DNA of 64,000 bases, taken from Hyphomicrobiales bacterium. GTDB lineage: Bacteria; Pseudomonadota; Alphaproteobacteria; Rhizobiales; Rhizobiaceae. The translations under genes and the position numbers were made by a program. Shown in pieces: positions 1 to 10,088 of this stretch; the stretch's first letter is position 1, and every line of letters begins with the position of its first letter. The notes under the pieces were generated by a model. The model saw only the letters and a list, made by a program, of their open reading frames with translations. It was not told the origin of the DNA and ran no database searches. Where the stretch lies: the NCBI GenBank assembly GCA_900472175.1, contig UCHD01000024.1, positions 1-64,000 of the forward strand, read 5' to 3'.

Positions 1-131
1 GTCATATACTTACTTAGTCACCGGCACTTTCCAGCGCCCCGGCCAAGTAAACCGGACCAGCAAACCCACGGGGATTTTCCACCCGTGGCTTGAGGTGCTG
101 GAAGGGACCCAAGCACCCCTTGGCCAAAGCC

Positions 132-491
132 CTACCGGTGCAGATGAAACAGCTTGTTGACGATCACCCAGCGGCCGTCGATCTTCAGGAGCGACAGGTA
201 ATCGCTAAACCGCATGCCGGCGAACTCGTCGGCAACTTTGACGAAGGCGGCTTCGCCCTCGATGTCGGTGATCTCGATATCCATCAGCGGCTGCGTTCCG
301 GGAGGAGCCGGTGGTTCGGCCAGCGTGGCAGCGATGAAATCGTCCCGGGACATCCATTCGACGGCACCCTGATAATGGCCGATGATCTTGGCGTCCGGAT
401 GGAAAGCCTTGCGCAGCGCCGCTTCGTTGCAAAACGCCATGCCATCGACATAGAGGTGAACGACCGCGCCTATTGCCTGCTCGTCGGACAT
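132..491 (-). CDS. NTF2-like (SnoaL / lumazine-binding-like) protein
   Basis: This 119-residue protein looks like a member of the NTF2-like superfamily, close to the putative lumazine-binding group. Visible hallmarks are an N-terminal helical segment (GAVVHLYVDGM), the block AFHPDAKIIGHY, and a C-terminal strand pair ending KIDGRWVIVNKLFHLHR. The ATG at 491 is preceded by a good ribosome binding site (AAGGGAGAG), so I prefer it to longer in-frame starts upstream. Such proteins are small cone-shaped barrels that act as enzymes or ligand binders; no substrate can be read from the sequence. It stands alone, divergent from the DD-peptidase-like gene at 641. Confidence 0.75.
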   Translation of the reverse strand: MSDEQAIGAVVHLYVDGMAFCNEAALRKAFHPDAKIIGHYQGAVEWMSRDDFIAATLAEPPAPPGTQPLMDIEITDIEGEAAFVKVADEFAGMRFSDYLSLLKIDGRWVIVNKLFHLHR

Positions 492-640
492 GCTTCTCTC
501 CCTTGCTGACCGCCCAATGGTATCACGATGACGCGGTCGAATGAAGGCGAGAGGGTGGATTGTACCGGCCTTGGCGCACGGAAAACGGGTGGCACGCCAC
601 CTGTCTGCGGCATAGTCTGAATGAAACCGAGGAGCATCCG

Positions 641-1276
641 ATGAAAAAGCCGGGATCGATGAAAGCGCTGGAAGACATGGGCCGGGCGCGGCTGTCGGAA
701 AATTTCTTCCTGCGCGACTTCCTGCATTCGGAAATCGCCGATTTCTATGGCATGCCCAACATTCCCGACGATCCGGAACTGGCGATCGCCGCTGGCACAA
801 GGCTCTGCGAAGAGCTTCTGGAGCCGTTGCAACGAACCTTCGGGCGGTTGCATATCCGCTCGGGCTACCGGTCACGTTCCGTCAACGATTTCGGCAACCG
901 CAACAAGCTGAATTGCTCGACCAATTCAGCAACGGCCGCCGACCATATCTGGGACATGCGCGACGCCGAAGGTTGCATGGGGGCGACCGCCTGCATCGTC
1001 ATCCCCTGGGTCTGGGACCGCCGCGCCACCCTTGGCGGCTGGCAATCGCTCGCCTGGTGGATCCATGATCACCTGCCCTATGCCTCGCTCTGCTTCTTCC
1101 CAAAGCTCTGGGCCGTCAACGTCCAGTGGCACGAGCGCCCCATCCGGCGCATCCGCAGCTACGTTGCACCCGCCGGTCTGCTGACAAAAGCGGGCATGGC
1201 CAATCATTCCGGCAGCCATGCCGACGCCTATGCGGGGTTCCCGGAACTGGTGAAGGTTCCGAAGGTGATTTTGTGA
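641..1276 (+). CDS. Peptidase M15-like (DD-peptidase fold) protein
   Basis: This 211-residue protein has the layout of the hedgehog/DD-peptidase fold: a helical N-terminus, then the block LHIRSGYRS, an Asn/Ser-rich loop, and ADHIWDMRD, which resembles the HxxxxxxD zinc motif of M15 enzymes in degenerate form. A later WHERP and the terminal region could provide another ligand. No signal peptide is visible, so a murein substrate is uncertain. The chosen ATG follows GAGGAGCATCCG, a good ribosome site. Best reading is a conserved hypothetical with M15-like architecture; the peptidase activity is an inference. Confidence 0.55.
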   Translation: MKKPGSMKALEDMGRARLSENFFLRDFLHSEIADFYGMPNIPDDPELAIAAGTRLCEELLEPLQRTFGRLHIRSGYRSRSVNDFGNRNKLNCSTNSATAADHIWDMRDAEGCMGATACIVIPWVWDRRATLGGWQSLAWWIHDHLPYASLCFFPKLWAVNVQWHERPIRRIRSYVAPAGLLTKAGMANHSGSHADAYAGFPELVKVPKVIL

Positions 1277-1401
1277 CTCACCCTCGGTTGCCCGCCCGGT
1301 GCTCTGCATCTCAATCGTCATCCCAGTTCCGATGCCGCATCGCCAGCCACCATCGGCAGCCGCTCAGCATGCCTATCTGCCCACGGGAGCGGGATCTGCA
1401 C

Positions 1402-2346
1402 TCACTGGCTTGCCTCATTCAACAACCGGAGCGCTTCATCCGACAGCGTTATCGAAGCCGATTTCGTCAGGCTTTCCAGCTGCTTCAGGTTGGTGGCGCT
1501 GGCAATCGGGGCGGTGACGCCCTTGCGCGCCATGATCCAGGCAAGCGCGATTTCCGCCTGCGTATTGCCGGTATCGGCCGCCACTTCATCAAGCGCGCCA
1601 AGGATGCGCATGCCGCGCCCGTCGAGATATTTGCCGACGCCGCTGCCGCGCGCCGATCCTTCGAGATCCTTGTGCGAGCGGTACTTGCCCGACAGGAACC
1701 CCCGCGCCAGGCCAAAATAGCTGATCACGCCGATATCCTCGGCGATGCACAGATTGCGCAACGGCCCGTCGAACGAGGGCCGGTCGTAAAGATTATATTC
1801 CGGCTGCAGGACGTCGTAGCGCGGCAGGCTTTTTGCCGCGGAAACATCGAGGGCTGCCCGCAGCTGCTCCGCATTCAGATTGGAAGCGCCCGCATGGCGA
1901 ATCTTGCCCTGCTGCAGAAGCTTGTCATAGGCACCAAGCGTTTCCTCATACGGCGTTTCCTCATCCGGCCAATGGGAGAGATAGACATCGATATGATCAG
2001 TCTGAAGCCGGCGAAGGGAGTCCTCCACCGCCTGCATGATCCACTTCGCAGAAAGGCCCTTCTTGCCCGGCCCCATCTCGGAGCCGACCTTGGTAATGAT
2101 GACCGCTTCGTCGCGGGCGCGGCCCTTCAGCCATTTGCCGATGATCGTTTCAGATTCGCCACCTGCGTTGCCCGGCACCCAGGAGGAATAGACATCGGCG
2201 GTATCGATCGCATTGAAGCCGGCATCTAAGAAGGCATCGAGCAATTGGAAGGAGGTTTTTTCATCGGCGGTCCAGCCGAAGACATTGCCGCCGAAAACCA
2301 GCGGCGCGATCGGCAGGCCCGTGCGGCCAAGGGTTCGCTTTTGCAT
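1402..2346 (-). CDS. Aldo/keto reductase
   Basis: This 314-residue protein is a full-length NADPH-dependent aldo/keto reductase of the single TIM-barrel type. The catalytic tetrad is in place: D48 and Y53 (in IDTADVYSSW), K86 (IITKVG) and H125 (YLSHWP). The N-terminus MQKRTLGRTGLPI is typical, and the C-terminal NAD(P)-contact region (ARKGVTAPIASATN) is present. It reduces carbonyls to alcohols; the physiological substrate is not readable. It is convergent with the preceding gene and divergent from the Gfo/Idh/MocA gene at 2520, with which it shares a 173-bp upstream region. Confidence 0.92.
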   Translation of the reverse strand: MQKRTLGRTGLPIAPLVFGGNVFGWTADEKTSFQLLDAFLDAGFNAIDTADVYSSWVPGNAGGESETIIGKWLKGRARDEAVIITKVGSEMGPGKKGLSAKWIMQAVEDSLRRLQTDHIDVYLSHWPDEETPYEETLGAYDKLLQQGKIRHAGASNLNAEQLRAALDVSAAKSLPRYDVLQPEYNLYDRPSFDGPLRNLCIAEDIGVISYFGLARGFLSGKYRSHKDLEGSARGSGVGKYLDGRGMRILGALDEVAADTGNTQAEIALAWIMARKGVTAPIASATNLKQLESLTKSASITLSDEALRLLNEASQ

Positions 2347-2519
2347 GGGGTCGCTCCAGATTGTTTGGGATCATCGCTTGGGAGGCGTGAAGTCTGCACC
2401 AAGGACATAGCCCGGGTACAGCGCTTTTACAGGACAGAGCGTAATTTTATTCCGGCCGGGGCAGCTTGATAGGCACGTACCTCGGGGATACTGTGCCGCC
2501 AAACGGAGAGGACAAAATC

Positions 2520-3506
2520 ATGTTGCGTTTCGGGATTCTATCGACGGCCAAGATCGGCCGTGAACTCGTAGTTCCAGCCATTCAGGACGCTGAAAACTGC
2601 GTCGTGACGGCAATCGCCAGCCGCGATCTTTCCAAGGCACGTGAGATGGCGGACCGCTTTTCGGTGCCGCACGCCTTCGGCTCCTACGAGGACATGCTTG
2701 CCTCCGACCTGATCGACGCCGTCTACATTCCGCTGCCGACCTCGCAGCATGTCGAATGGACGATCAAAGCTGCCAATGCCGGAAAACATGTGCTGTGCGA
2801 AAAACCGATCGCCCTGAAGGCCGCTGAAATCGATGCCCTGATCGAGGCCCGTGACCGCAACAAGGTGCTGGTCTCGGAAGCCTATATGGTCACCTACAGC
2901 CCGGTCTGGCGCAAGGTTCGCTCGTTGCTGGCGGAAGGCGCGATCGGCAAGTTGCGGCATGTCCAGGGTGCCTTCACCTACTACAACCGTGATGCAGGCA
3001 ACATGCGCAACAAGCCGGAACTGGGTGGCGGCGGACTGCCGGATATCGGCGTCTACCCGACGATCTCGACCCGCTTCGCCACGGGCAAGGAGCCGCTTCG
3101 TGTCCAGGCGAACACCGACCGCGATCCGGAGTTCGGCACCGATATCTATTCGAGCGTGCGCGCCGATTTCGGCGATTTTGAACTGAGCTTCTACATCTCC
3201 ACCCAGCTCGCCGCCCGCCAGATCATGGTCTTCCACGGCGACAAGGGGTTCATCGAGGTCAAATCCCCCTTTAATGCCGACCGTTACGGCGCTGAGGAAC
3301 TGGAATTGACCAACCAGAACCATTCACAGTCGCAGCTTTTCCGCTTCCAGGATGCGCGCCAGTACAAGCTGGAGGCCGAAGCCTTTTCGCGTGCGGCGAA
3401 GGGGGAGAAGGAAGACGTCGTGACGCTGGAAAGCTCGGTCAACAACCAGAAATTAATCGACGCCATCTACCGCGCCAGCGAGAAGGATGGTTGGGAGCCG
3501 GTCTGA
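2520..3506 (+). CDS. Gfo/Idh/MocA family oxidoreductase
   Basis: This 328-residue NAD(P)-dependent dehydrogenase belongs to the glucose-fructose oxidoreductase/inositol dehydrogenase family. The N-terminal Rossmann domain starts [16 protein letters not shown], and the family EKP motif is at residues 94-96 (CEKPIALK). The C-terminal half is the alpha/beta dimerisation domain with [12 protein letters not shown]. An upstream in-frame start would add 18 unlikely residues; the ATG at 2520 follows AACGGAGAGGAC. Likely substrates are sugars or inositols, but the sequence does not say which. It is divergently placed from the aldo/keto reductase, and a shared carbonyl/sugar role is possible. Confidence 0.9.
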   Translation: MLRFGILSTAKIGRELVVPAIQDAENCVVTAIASRDLSKAREMADRFSVPHAFGSYEDMLASDLIDAVYIPLPTSQHVEWTIKAANAGKHVLCEKPIALKAAEIDALIEARDRNKVLVSEAYMVTYSPVWRKVRSLLAEGAIGKLRHVQGAFTYYNRDAGNMRNKPELGGGGLPDIGVYPTISTRFATGKEPLRVQANTDRDPEFGTDIYSSVRADFGDFELSFYISTQLAARQIMVFHGDKGFIEVKSPFNADRYGAEELELTNQNHSQSQLFRFQDARQYKLEAEAFSRAAKGEKEDVVTLESSVNNQKLIDAIYRASEKDGWEPV

Positions 3507-3581
3507 GCCGCTTCACGACAAACGCAAACCCACCGATGGCAACGCGGCGGGTTTACATCCGCCGTGTCCTGACCGCGCGGT

Positions 3582-3812
3582 CTATGCCTCGGTGCGAAGT
3601 TCCACAACCAGCGCCATCAGCAAGGTCGCTACGACACCTGCATTGTAAGACAGGATCGCCAGAACCAGTGCGAGCAGCGACACGTTCCCCAACGAACAAA
3701 CCGCCGCCAGAGCAAAGGCAGCGACGATCAACCAGGGTGTCATCACATAACAGATCAGCGATCGCGTGGCCGCCGCCAACAATCCGATTGCAAATGCGGT
3801 CAAGACTATCAT
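3582..3812 (-). CDS. Small hydrophobic membrane protein
   Basis: This 76-residue hypothetical is almost entirely hydrophobic, with two or three predicted membrane helices (roughly residues 2-20, 26-44 and 48-68) and a short charged tail ending ELRTEA. The start is supported by a GGAGGG ribosome site. It lies alone in the gap between the Gfo/Idh/MocA gene and xseA and points against both. I recognise no family. The clean membrane-protein pattern and ribosome site argue that it is real. Confidence 0.5.
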   Translation of the reverse strand: MIVLTAFAIGLLAAATRSLICYVMTPWLIVAAFALAAVCSLGNVSLLALVLAILSYNAGVVATLLMALVVELRTEA

Positions 3813-3998
3813 CCGACCCTCCGCCTATAGCTCAATGCGGCCACACTGGGGCGCAGGGGCTAAAATTACCTTAAATTTCAACGTGGCGGCGCTGATGTGG
3901 CCAGCTTGGAGGCTGAGAAACGGCAGGTATGGTGAAAGCTTTGTTGAGATCGATGTCAAAGACTGGCTATCCGCTGCCGGGCGCGGCAAAATAGGAAA

Positions 3999-5591
3999 AT
4001 GAGCTCGTTCTTCGAATCCGATTCGCCCTCCAATCTCACCGAATATTCGGTCTCCGAACTGTCCGGCTCCATCAAGCGCACGGTCGAGCAGGCTTTCGAC
4101 CAGGTGCGGGTGCGGGGTGAGATTTCCGGTTATCGCGGCCCACATTCCTCCGGCCATGCCTATTTCGCGCTGAAGGACGACAAGGCGCGCATCGATGCCG
4201 TCATCTGGAAGGGCACGATGAGCCGGCTGAAGTTCCGGCCCGAAGAGGGTATGGAAGTGATCGCCACCGGCAAGGTCACGACGTTCCCCGGCTCCTCCAA
4301 ATACCAGATCGTCATCGAAACGCTGGAGCCCGCAGGCGCCGGCGCGCTGATGGCGCTGATCGAGGAACGCAAGCGCAAACTCGGCGCCGAGGGATTGTTC
4401 GATCCGGCGCGCAAGCGGCCGCTGCCCTACATGCCGAAAGTCATCGGCGTCATCACCTCACCCACCGGCGCTGTCATCCGCGATATCCTTCACCGCATCT
4501 CCGACCGGTTTCCTGTGCATGTCATCGTCTGGCCGGTGCGGGTGCAGGGCGAAGGCTCCGGCAATGAGGTGGCTGCGGCGATCGAAGGCTTCAATGCATT
4601 TCTCCCCGGTGGGCCGATTGCCCGGCCCGATCTCCTGATCGTTGCGCGTGGCGGCGGCAGCCTTGAGGATCTCTGGAGCTTCAACGACGAGGCCGTGGTG
4701 CGGGCGGCGGCGGGTTCGCAGATCCCGCTGATCTCAGCGGTTGGCCACGAGACCGATTGGACCTTGATCGACTATGCCAGCGACCAGCGCGCGCCGACGC
4801 CGACCGGGGCGGCGGAAATGGCCGTGCCGGTGAAGGCCGATCTGGAAGCTGCCGTTTCGGCGCTGTCCGCACGGCTGAAATCCGCCGTCGGGCGGCAGAT
4901 GGACAATCGCCGCCAGAGCGTGCGGGCGCTCACCCGGGCCTTGCCCTCACTCGACCAGTTGCTGGCTCTGCCGCGCCGCCGTTTTGACGAGGCATCAGCA
5001 GGGCTGGGCCGTGGATTGCAAATGAATACCGCCAACAAGCGGCGGAGCTTTGAGCGGATTGCCGCACATCTGCGACCCGACGTTCTCTCGACCCGGATCA
5101 ATGAACGGCGGCAGAAGCTTGGCGAGCGAATGATCCGCGCCGAGCGGATCATCGAACGCCTGCTGCAGCGCTCCACCTCGCGGGTATCGTCCGCCGATGC
5201 GGCGCTCCGCACCCTGCCTGCCCGTTTGCTCAGCCAGATTCACCGGTCCCAGGATCGCCTCACCGGCCTTTCGGGCCGGGCCGACAGCGCGCTTCTGGCG
5301 GACCTGCGGCGGCGGCGCAGCACCGTGACCGCGCATGACCGTATCCTGCAATCGCTGTCCTATCGCAATGTGCTGAAACGCGGCTATGCGCTGGTGCGCG
5401 ACGAGACCGGGGCGCCGGTAAAGGGTGCTGCAGCGCTGTCCCTGAACCAGACGATCGCCATAGAATTTGCCGATGGGTCGATTAACGCAGTAACGACCGA
5501 AGGGAGTGCAACACCCCCGCCACAGCCGGCAAAGAAACGTGCCGAAAAGCCGGTGGCTGTGGCACCGCCGAAACAGGGCAGCCTGTTTTAG
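3999..5591 (+). CDS. xseA: Exodeoxyribonuclease VII large subunit
   Basis: XseA is the catalytic subunit of exonuclease VII, which degrades single-stranded DNA to oligonucleotides with the small subunit XseB (not in this window). At 530 residues it is near normal length. The N-terminal OB-fold (about 13-115, with [17 protein letters not shown]) binds DNA. The catalytic core carries R217-G-G-G-S-L-E-D-L-W and [16 protein letters not shown], followed by a long helical region rich in Arg and Leu and a basic Pro/Lys tail. The next gene starts one base after its stop, so they are probably cotranscribed. Confidence 0.97.
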   Translation: MSSFFESDSPSNLTEYSVSELSGSIKRTVEQAFDQVRVRGEISGYRGPHSSGHAYFALKDDKARIDAVIWKGTMSRLKFRPEEGMEVIATGKVTTFPGSSKYQIVIETLEPAGAGALMALIEERKRKLGAEGLFDPARKRPLPYMPKVIGVITSPTGAVIRDILHRISDRFPVHVIVWPVRVQGEGSGNEVAAAIEGFNAFLPGGPIARPDLLIVARGGGSLEDLWSFNDEAVVRAAAGSQIPLISAVGHETDWTLIDYASDQRAPTPTGAAEMAVPVKADLEAAVSALSARLKSAVGRQMDNRRQSVRALTRALPSLDQLLALPRRRFDEASAGLGRGLQMNTANKRRSFERIAAHLRPDVLSTRINERRQKLGERMIRAERIIERLLQRSTSRVSSADAALRTLPARLLSQIHRSQDRLTGLSGRADSALLADLRRRRSTVTAHDRILQSLSYRNVLKRGYALVRDETGAPVKGAAALSLNQTIAIEFADGSINAVTTEGSATPPPQPAKKRAEKPVAVAPPKQGSLF

Positions 5592-5592
5592 G

Positions 5593-6183
5593 ATGCACAT
5601 TCTCCTCGTCCTCGCCCATCCGCTGACCGACAGCTTTGCAGCAGGCGTTGCGGCGACCGCAAAGGCTTCGCTGGAGAAAGGTGGGCACAGCGTCGATCTG
5701 CTCGACCTCTATCGGGAGGATTTCGATCCTCGCCTAACGGAGGATGAACGGCGCGGTTACTTCGACACGCCCTATGATACCTCCGCCGTCGATGCCATCG
5801 TTACACGGCTGAGGGCAGCCGATGGTCTGATCCTGGTCTTTCCGCAATGGTGGTTCAATTTTCCGGCCATCCTCAAGGGCTTCTTTGACCGGATCTTTGC
5901 GCCCGGTGTTGCCTTCGATCACGACCAATCCGGCGGACGGATCATACCGCGCCTGACCAACATCAAGCTGTTCTGGGCGCTGACGACGACCGGTTCACCG
6001 TGGTGGGTGGTCAAGCTCTATATGGGCAACCCGGTGCGCCGTCTGTTGAAGCGCGGCATCGCGGCTTTCTGCGCCAAGGATGTCAAGTTCCGGATGATTT
6101 CGCTGCACGACATGGACCGGGTGACGCCGGAAAAACGCGCGGCACATCTGGCGCGGGTCGAAAAGGCGCTGGCGCAGATCTGA
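5593..6183 (+). CDS. NAD(P)H dehydrogenase (quinone), flavodoxin-like fold
   Basis: This 196-residue flavoprotein resembles the NQO/KefF/MdaB family of FMN- or FAD-dependent NAD(P)H:quinone reductases. The N-terminal flavin-phosphate loop is in MHILLVLAHPLTDSFAAG; FPQWWFNFPAILKGFFDRIFAPGVAF is the signature central block. It would make two-electron reductions of quinones, avoiding semiquinone radicals. The start lies immediately after the xseA stop, and the ribosome site is inside the xseA end, implying translational coupling. The MarR regulator downstream (6259) could control it, but spacing does not prove this. Confidence 0.88.
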   Translation: MHILLVLAHPLTDSFAAGVAATAKASLEKGGHSVDLLDLYREDFDPRLTEDERRGYFDTPYDTSAVDAIVTRLRAADGLILVFPQWWFNFPAILKGFFDRIFAPGVAFDHDQSGGRIIPRLTNIKLFWALTTTGSPWWVVKLYMGNPVRRLLKRGIAAFCAKDVKFRMISLHDMDRVTPEKRAAHLARVEKALAQI

Positions 6184-6258
6184 ACATTGCAGCGAAAGGA
6201 AACGGTTCCGTAACGGTCTCGCCGCTAAAATAGCGGCTGATTGAACCGAGGGCTGCCG

Positions 6259-6609
6259 ATGCCGGTAGAATTATCAGCTTCGCAGGCGTTGAACCTCTGG
6301 CACAGTGTCTCGCTGGAACAGGTGCGGATCGACAATCGTGACCTGACGCTCCGGCAGATTTCCATTCTCCTGCATATCTATCTTGTCCCGCCGCCGCACA
6401 CCGTGCGCGGGCTTGCCGGAATTCTGGGCGTTACCAAGCCCGTCATCACTCGCGCGCTCGATACGATGGGCGATCTGGGACTGGTGACGAGGAGCCGCGA
6501 CGAGCGCGACAAACGCAACGTAATCATCAAGCGCACGGTCGAAGGTGCGCTTTATCTTGAAAAACTTGGCGATCTGATCATTGATCAGGGACGCAAACTG
6601 TCTATCTGA
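6259..6609 (+). CDS. MarR-family transcriptional regulator
   Basis: This 116-residue winged-helix protein has a MarR-like core: LTLRQISILLHIYL, then the recognition helix region VRGLAGILGVTKPVITRALDTMGDLGLVTR and the wing SRDERDKRNVIIK. The ATG at 6259 sits after GAGGGCTGCCG; a TTG six codons upstream is possible but less likely. Its stop is six bases from the NlpC/P60 gene start, so the two are likely one transcript. The ligand is unknown. It may regulate itself and the cell-wall hydrolase, but no strong palindrome was seen upstream. Confidence 0.8.
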   Translation: MPVELSASQALNLWHSVSLEQVRIDNRDLTLRQISILLHIYLVPPPHTVRGLAGILGVTKPVITRALDTMGDLGLVTRSRDERDKRNVIIKRTVEGALYLEKLGDLIIDQGRKLSI

Positions 6610-6615
6610 GAAACC

Positions 6616-7470
6616 ATGCTTGATCTTCCAGACCGCCGCCTGAACGCCTACCGTACCGACCTTGCCGAGGAAAGCCTGCGTGGCACCGTCGAGGCCGCCA
6701 GCTATGTCAGTGGCTCGCCGGGCCTCATCTGCGTGCCTGTGGTCCAGATGCGGGCGCGCCCGGAGCTGGAATGCGGCACCGATACCGAATTGCTGCTCGG
6801 GGAAACCGTCCGCGTTCTCGACACCGGCGCCGGTTGGGCCTGGGTGAAGGCGGATTTCGACGGCTATGTCGGCTATATACCGGACTATGCGGTTTCGCCG
6901 GTGGTCCGCAGCCTGACCCACATCATCACTGCCCCGCGCACCTTCATCTATTCCGGGCCGGACCTGAAATTTCCGACGGTGCAGGCGCTGTCGATGGGCA
7001 ACCGAATCGCCGTTATCGACGAGCGCGAGACACGCGGCACGCGCTATTTCCTGCTGGAAGGCGGGCAGGCGGTGATTGCCAACCATTGCGCCGAGGTGGG
7101 ACAGCCGCTGTCCGGCGACTACGTCACAATCGCGGAGCGGTTTCTCGAAACGCCTTATCTCTGGGGCGGCCGCTCCGGCTTCGGTATTGATTGCTCGGGC
7201 CTTGTGCAGCTATCGATGATGATGGCGGGCAAGAATGCGCCGCGCGACACCGACATGCAGGCCAAGGGCCTTGGCACCGAAATCGACCGCAGCGAACTTA
7301 CTCGCGGCGATCTGGTGTTCTGGAAAGGCCATGTGGCGATCATGGAAGACGACAAGACGCTGCTGCATGCCAACGGCCATACGATGACCGTTTCGCATGA
7401 AGGTCTTGAAGAATCGATCCAGCGGATCGGCTGGCTCTACAACAAGCCGACGGGGTTCCGCCGGCCCTGA
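6616..7470 (+). CDS. NlpC/P60 family cysteine peptidase with two SH3b domains
   Basis: This 284-residue cell-wall hydrolase is predicted to cut within peptidoglycan stem peptides (C40 family). Residues about 35-95 and 100-155 form two bacterial SH3 domains, which usually bind wall peptides. The C-terminal catalytic domain carries the triad C193 (IDCSGLVQ), H239 (WKGHVAIM) and H251 (LLHANGH). No signal peptide or lipobox is seen, so it may act on imported muropeptides in the cytosol; this fits YkfC-like murein recycling and is an inference. It follows the MarR gene closely. Confidence 0.92.
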   Translation: MLDLPDRRLNAYRTDLAEESLRGTVEAASYVSGSPGLICVPVVQMRARPELECGTDTELLLGETVRVLDTGAGWAWVKADFDGYVGYIPDYAVSPVVRSLTHIITAPRTFIYSGPDLKFPTVQALSMGNRIAVIDERETRGTRYFLLEGGQAVIANHCAEVGQPLSGDYVTIAERFLETPYLWGGRSGFGIDCSGLVQLSMMMAGKNAPRDTDMQAKGLGTEIDRSELTRGDLVFWKGHVAIMEDDKTLLHANGHTMTVSHEGLEESIQRIGWLYNKPTGFRRP

Positions 7471-7480
7471 TCGGCAAAAA

Positions 7481-8440
7481 TCAATAGCCGGCTTTGCGGT
7501 CTACCAGATGTTCCAGCGGCAGGCCGCTTTCGAAGCGATCCATCTGCTGCTCGGCATGGACAAACAGCGCCTTGACGTCCGAGGATGCTGCCACGTGCGG
7601 CGTGACATAGACGTTTTCCATGTCCCAGAACGGGCTGTCACGGTCCAAAGGCTCCTGCTCAAACACATCGAGCGAAGCGCCGCCCAGCACGCCAGACTGC
7701 AGCGCTGCGATGATATCGGCGCTGACCTGGCTGCCGCCACGGCCGCCATTGATCACAACCGGCACACCGAAAGGTCCGTTGCGGCTGAGCTTTGAAAACA
7801 GCGCAGCGTTCAGGATACCTTTTGTCTCTGCCGTCAAAGGCAACAGACTGACGAGGAAATCGGTCCTGGCCAGGAAAGCGTCCAGTTCGTCGCCATCGAA
7901 GGTCTCAACCCCATCGATTGTCTTTTTCGAGCGCGACCAGCCGATCGTCTTGAAGCCCATGACGCCGAGTTTGCGGATGGCGTCTTGCCCCAGGACACCA
8001 AGGCCCATGACACCGACGGTGACATCGGCCGCTTCCGGCTGGCTGAGATCCTCCCAGACATGCGCCTTGGCACACGCCTCGTAGGCCCGGTGCTGGCGCA
8101 GGTGCATCAGGCAGTTCATGACGACCCATTCGCTCATCCGCGTCGTCAGGCTGCGATCGACGAAGCGGACCAGCGGCACATCCGGCAGGCCCGGCAGCGT
8201 CAGGACGTGATCAACGCCGGCGCCGCCGGAAAACACCACCTTGAGATCCGGTGCGCGGGAGAACAGGTCCGGGTCGGACTTCCAGACGACAGCGTAATCG
8301 ATGCCGGAGAGATCGCGGCCCTTATGTCGGGGATCGGCGAGGTTCAGTACCTCCCGCCCCGGAAACGCGCCCTTCAGGCCGTCCTCGACTTCACGCGGAA
8401 TGAACTTCAGATCGACGATGACGGGGCTTTTTGCGGACAT
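7481..8440 (-). CDS. Glyoxylate/hydroxypyruvate reductase-type D-2-hydroxyacid dehydrogenase
   Basis: This 319-residue enzyme belongs to the D-isomer-specific 2-hydroxyacid dehydrogenases, nearest the GhrA branch. The NAD(P) loop GVMGLGVLGQDAIRKLG is clear. The catalytic Arg lies in INGGRGGSQV, the Glu in FEQEPLDRDSPFW and the His in TPHVAA. It would reduce glyoxylate or hydroxypyruvate to glycolate or glycerate. It sits 11 bases downstream of yejF on the same strand and may be read from the yej transcript. It is convergent with the NlpC/P60 gene. Confidence 0.9.
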   Translation of the reverse strand: MSAKSPVIVDLKFIPREVEDGLKGAFPGREVLNLADPRHKGRDLSGIDYAVVWKSDPDLFSRAPDLKVVFSGGAGVDHVLTLPGLPDVPLVRFVDRSLTTRMSEWVVMNCLMHLRQHRAYEACAKAHVWEDLSQPEAADVTVGVMGLGVLGQDAIRKLGVMGFKTIGWSRSKKTIDGVETFDGDELDAFLARTDFLVSLLPLTAETKGILNAALFSKLSRNGPFGVPVVINGGRGGSQVSADIIAALQSGVLGGASLDVFEQEPLDRDSPFWDMENVYVTPHVAASSDVKALFVHAEQQMDRFESGLPLEHLVDRKAGY

Positions 8441-8451
8441 GACAACGGTCT

Positions 8452-10080
8452 CTATTGGCGGACGGCGGGCACATCGACCGCCTCCATGTTGAAGGCGGCA
8501 GCCATCAGCGCCTTGGTGTAATCTTCCTGCGGCGCTGTGAAGATGCGCTCGGACGGCCCCTGTTCGACCACCTTGCCAAGCCGCATGACGATCATGTCAT
8601 TGGCAAGGGCGCGGACGACCTTGAGGTCATGGCTGATGAAGAGATAAGCGAGTGAATGCTTCGCCTGCAGATCGCGCAGGAGATCGACCACCTGTGCCTG
8701 CACGCTCATGTCCAGAGCTGAGGTCGGCTCGTCGAGCATGACGAACTGCGGCTTCAGCACCATGGCGCGGGCAATGGCGATGCGCTGGCGCTGGCCACCG
8801 GAAAATTCATGCGGATAACGCCAGCGGGTTGCCGCATCGAGGCCGACTTCTTCGAGCGACGCAGCCACCCGCGCATCGCGTTCCTTTTCGGAAAGCGACG
8901 GCTCATGCACCTTCAGACCCTCGGCGATGATATCGCTGACGGCCATACGGGGGCTGAGCGACCCGAAGGGATCCTGGAAAACGATTTGCATCCGGTTGCG
9001 CAACGGGCGCATCTGTTTGAACGAATAGCCGGCAATGTCATTGCCGATAAAGCTGACACGGCCCTTGGACGAAATGAGGCGTGTCAATGCGAGACCAAGT
9101 GTTGTCTTGCCTGAGCCGGATTCGCCGACAATGCCGAGGGTCTGTCCGGCCCGCAGCGTCAGGTCGATGCCATCGACAGCTTTCACATGATCAACGACCT
9201 TGCGCAGGAAGCCGGCCTTGATCGGGAACCAGACCTTCATGTCCTCAGCCTGCATCACCACCGGCTTCGACGTATCGGAGACCGGAGGCACGCCCTTCGG
9301 CTCTGAAGCCAGCAGGTGCCGGGTATAGGCATGCTGCGGATTGGCGAAGATCTCGGCCGTCGGCCCGGTTTCGACAATCTTGCCCTTGGTCATGACGCAG
9401 ACCCGGTCGGCGATCTTGCGGACGATACCGAGGTCATGGGTAATGAACAGCATCGACATGCCATGGTCGTCCTTGAGCTTTTTAAGAAGCTCAAGGATCT
9501 GCGCTTGCACTGTCACATCCAGTGCGGTGGTTGGCTCGTCGGCGATCAGAAGTTCCGGCCGGTTGGCGAGCGCCATGGCAATCATCACGCGCTGGCGCTG
9601 GCCGCCCGACAGTTCATGCGGATAGGCGGCAAGACGCTTTTCCGGTTCGCGGATGCCGACCTGATTGAGCAGCTCCAGCACGCGGGTCCGAGCGGCCGCG
9701 CCGGTAATGCCCTGATGTAGGTCGAGGATTTCAGCGATCTGCCGCTCGATCGAATGCAGCGGATTGAGCGACGTCATCGGCTCCTGGAAGATCATCGTGA
9801 TGTCGTTACCGCGCACTTTGCGCAGTTCGGTATCCGAGGCCGTCATCAGGTCCTTGCCGTTGAACAGGATTTCGCCGCTCGGGTGGCTAGCTGCCGGATA
9901 AGGCAGGAGCTTGAGAATGGAATTGGCCGAGACCGATTTTCCCGAGCCGGATTCACCGACCAGCGCGACGACTTCGCCGCGCTTGATGTCGAAGGAAACG
10001 CCATCAACGGCCGTCGTCGTCTTGCCGCCCTGATGGAAGGCGACGGAGAGATTGCGCACGGAAAGGAGTGTGTCTGTCAT
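8452..10080 (-). CDS. yejF: Peptide ABC importer, fused double ATP-binding subunit (YejF-like)
   Basis: This 542-residue protein holds two complete ABC ATPase domains. Walker A motifs are [11 protein letters not shown] (first half) and [11 protein letters not shown] (second half), with signatures [15 protein letters not shown] and [15 protein letters not shown] and DEPT Walker B motifs. It powers import through YejB/YejE. In Enterobacteria the YejABEF system takes up oligopeptides and microcin C. The start at 10080, rather than a longer in-frame one, is supported by GGTGAGCG and by its position nine bases after the yejE stop. It is the last of the four yej genes. Confidence 0.95.
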   Translation of the reverse strand: MTDTLLSVRNLSVAFHQGGKTTTAVDGVSFDIKRGEVVALVGESGSGKSVSANSILKLLPYPAASHPSGEILFNGKDLMTASDTELRKVRGNDITMIFQEPMTSLNPLHSIERQIAEILDLHQGITGAAARTRVLELLNQVGIREPEKRLAAYPHELSGGQRQRVMIAMALANRPELLIADEPTTALDVTVQAQILELLKKLKDDHGMSMLFITHDLGIVRKIADRVCVMTKGKIVETGPTAEIFANPQHAYTRHLLASEPKGVPPVSDTSKPVVMQAEDMKVWFPIKAGFLRKVVDHVKAVDGIDLTLRAGQTLGIVGESGSGKTTLGLALTRLISSKGRVSFIGNDIAGYSFKQMRPLRNRMQIVFQDPFGSLSPRMAVSDIIAEGLKVHEPSLSEKERDARVAASLEEVGLDAATRWRYPHEFSGGQRQRIAIARAMVLKPQFVMLDEPTSALDMSVQAQVVDLLRDLQAKHSLAYLFISHDLKVVRALANDMIVMRLGKVVEQGPSERIFTAPQEDYTKALMAAAFNMEAVDVPAVRQ

Positions 10081-10088
10081 CGTCGCGC

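Noticed and set aside
66-88. Hairpin CCACGGG / CCCGTGG before the first gene
   Set aside because: No T-run on either strand and no gene upstream in the window to terminate, so a function cannot be supported.
1-131. Sequence at the left window edge
   Set aside because: I looked for a partial gene or RNA end and found nothing supportable.
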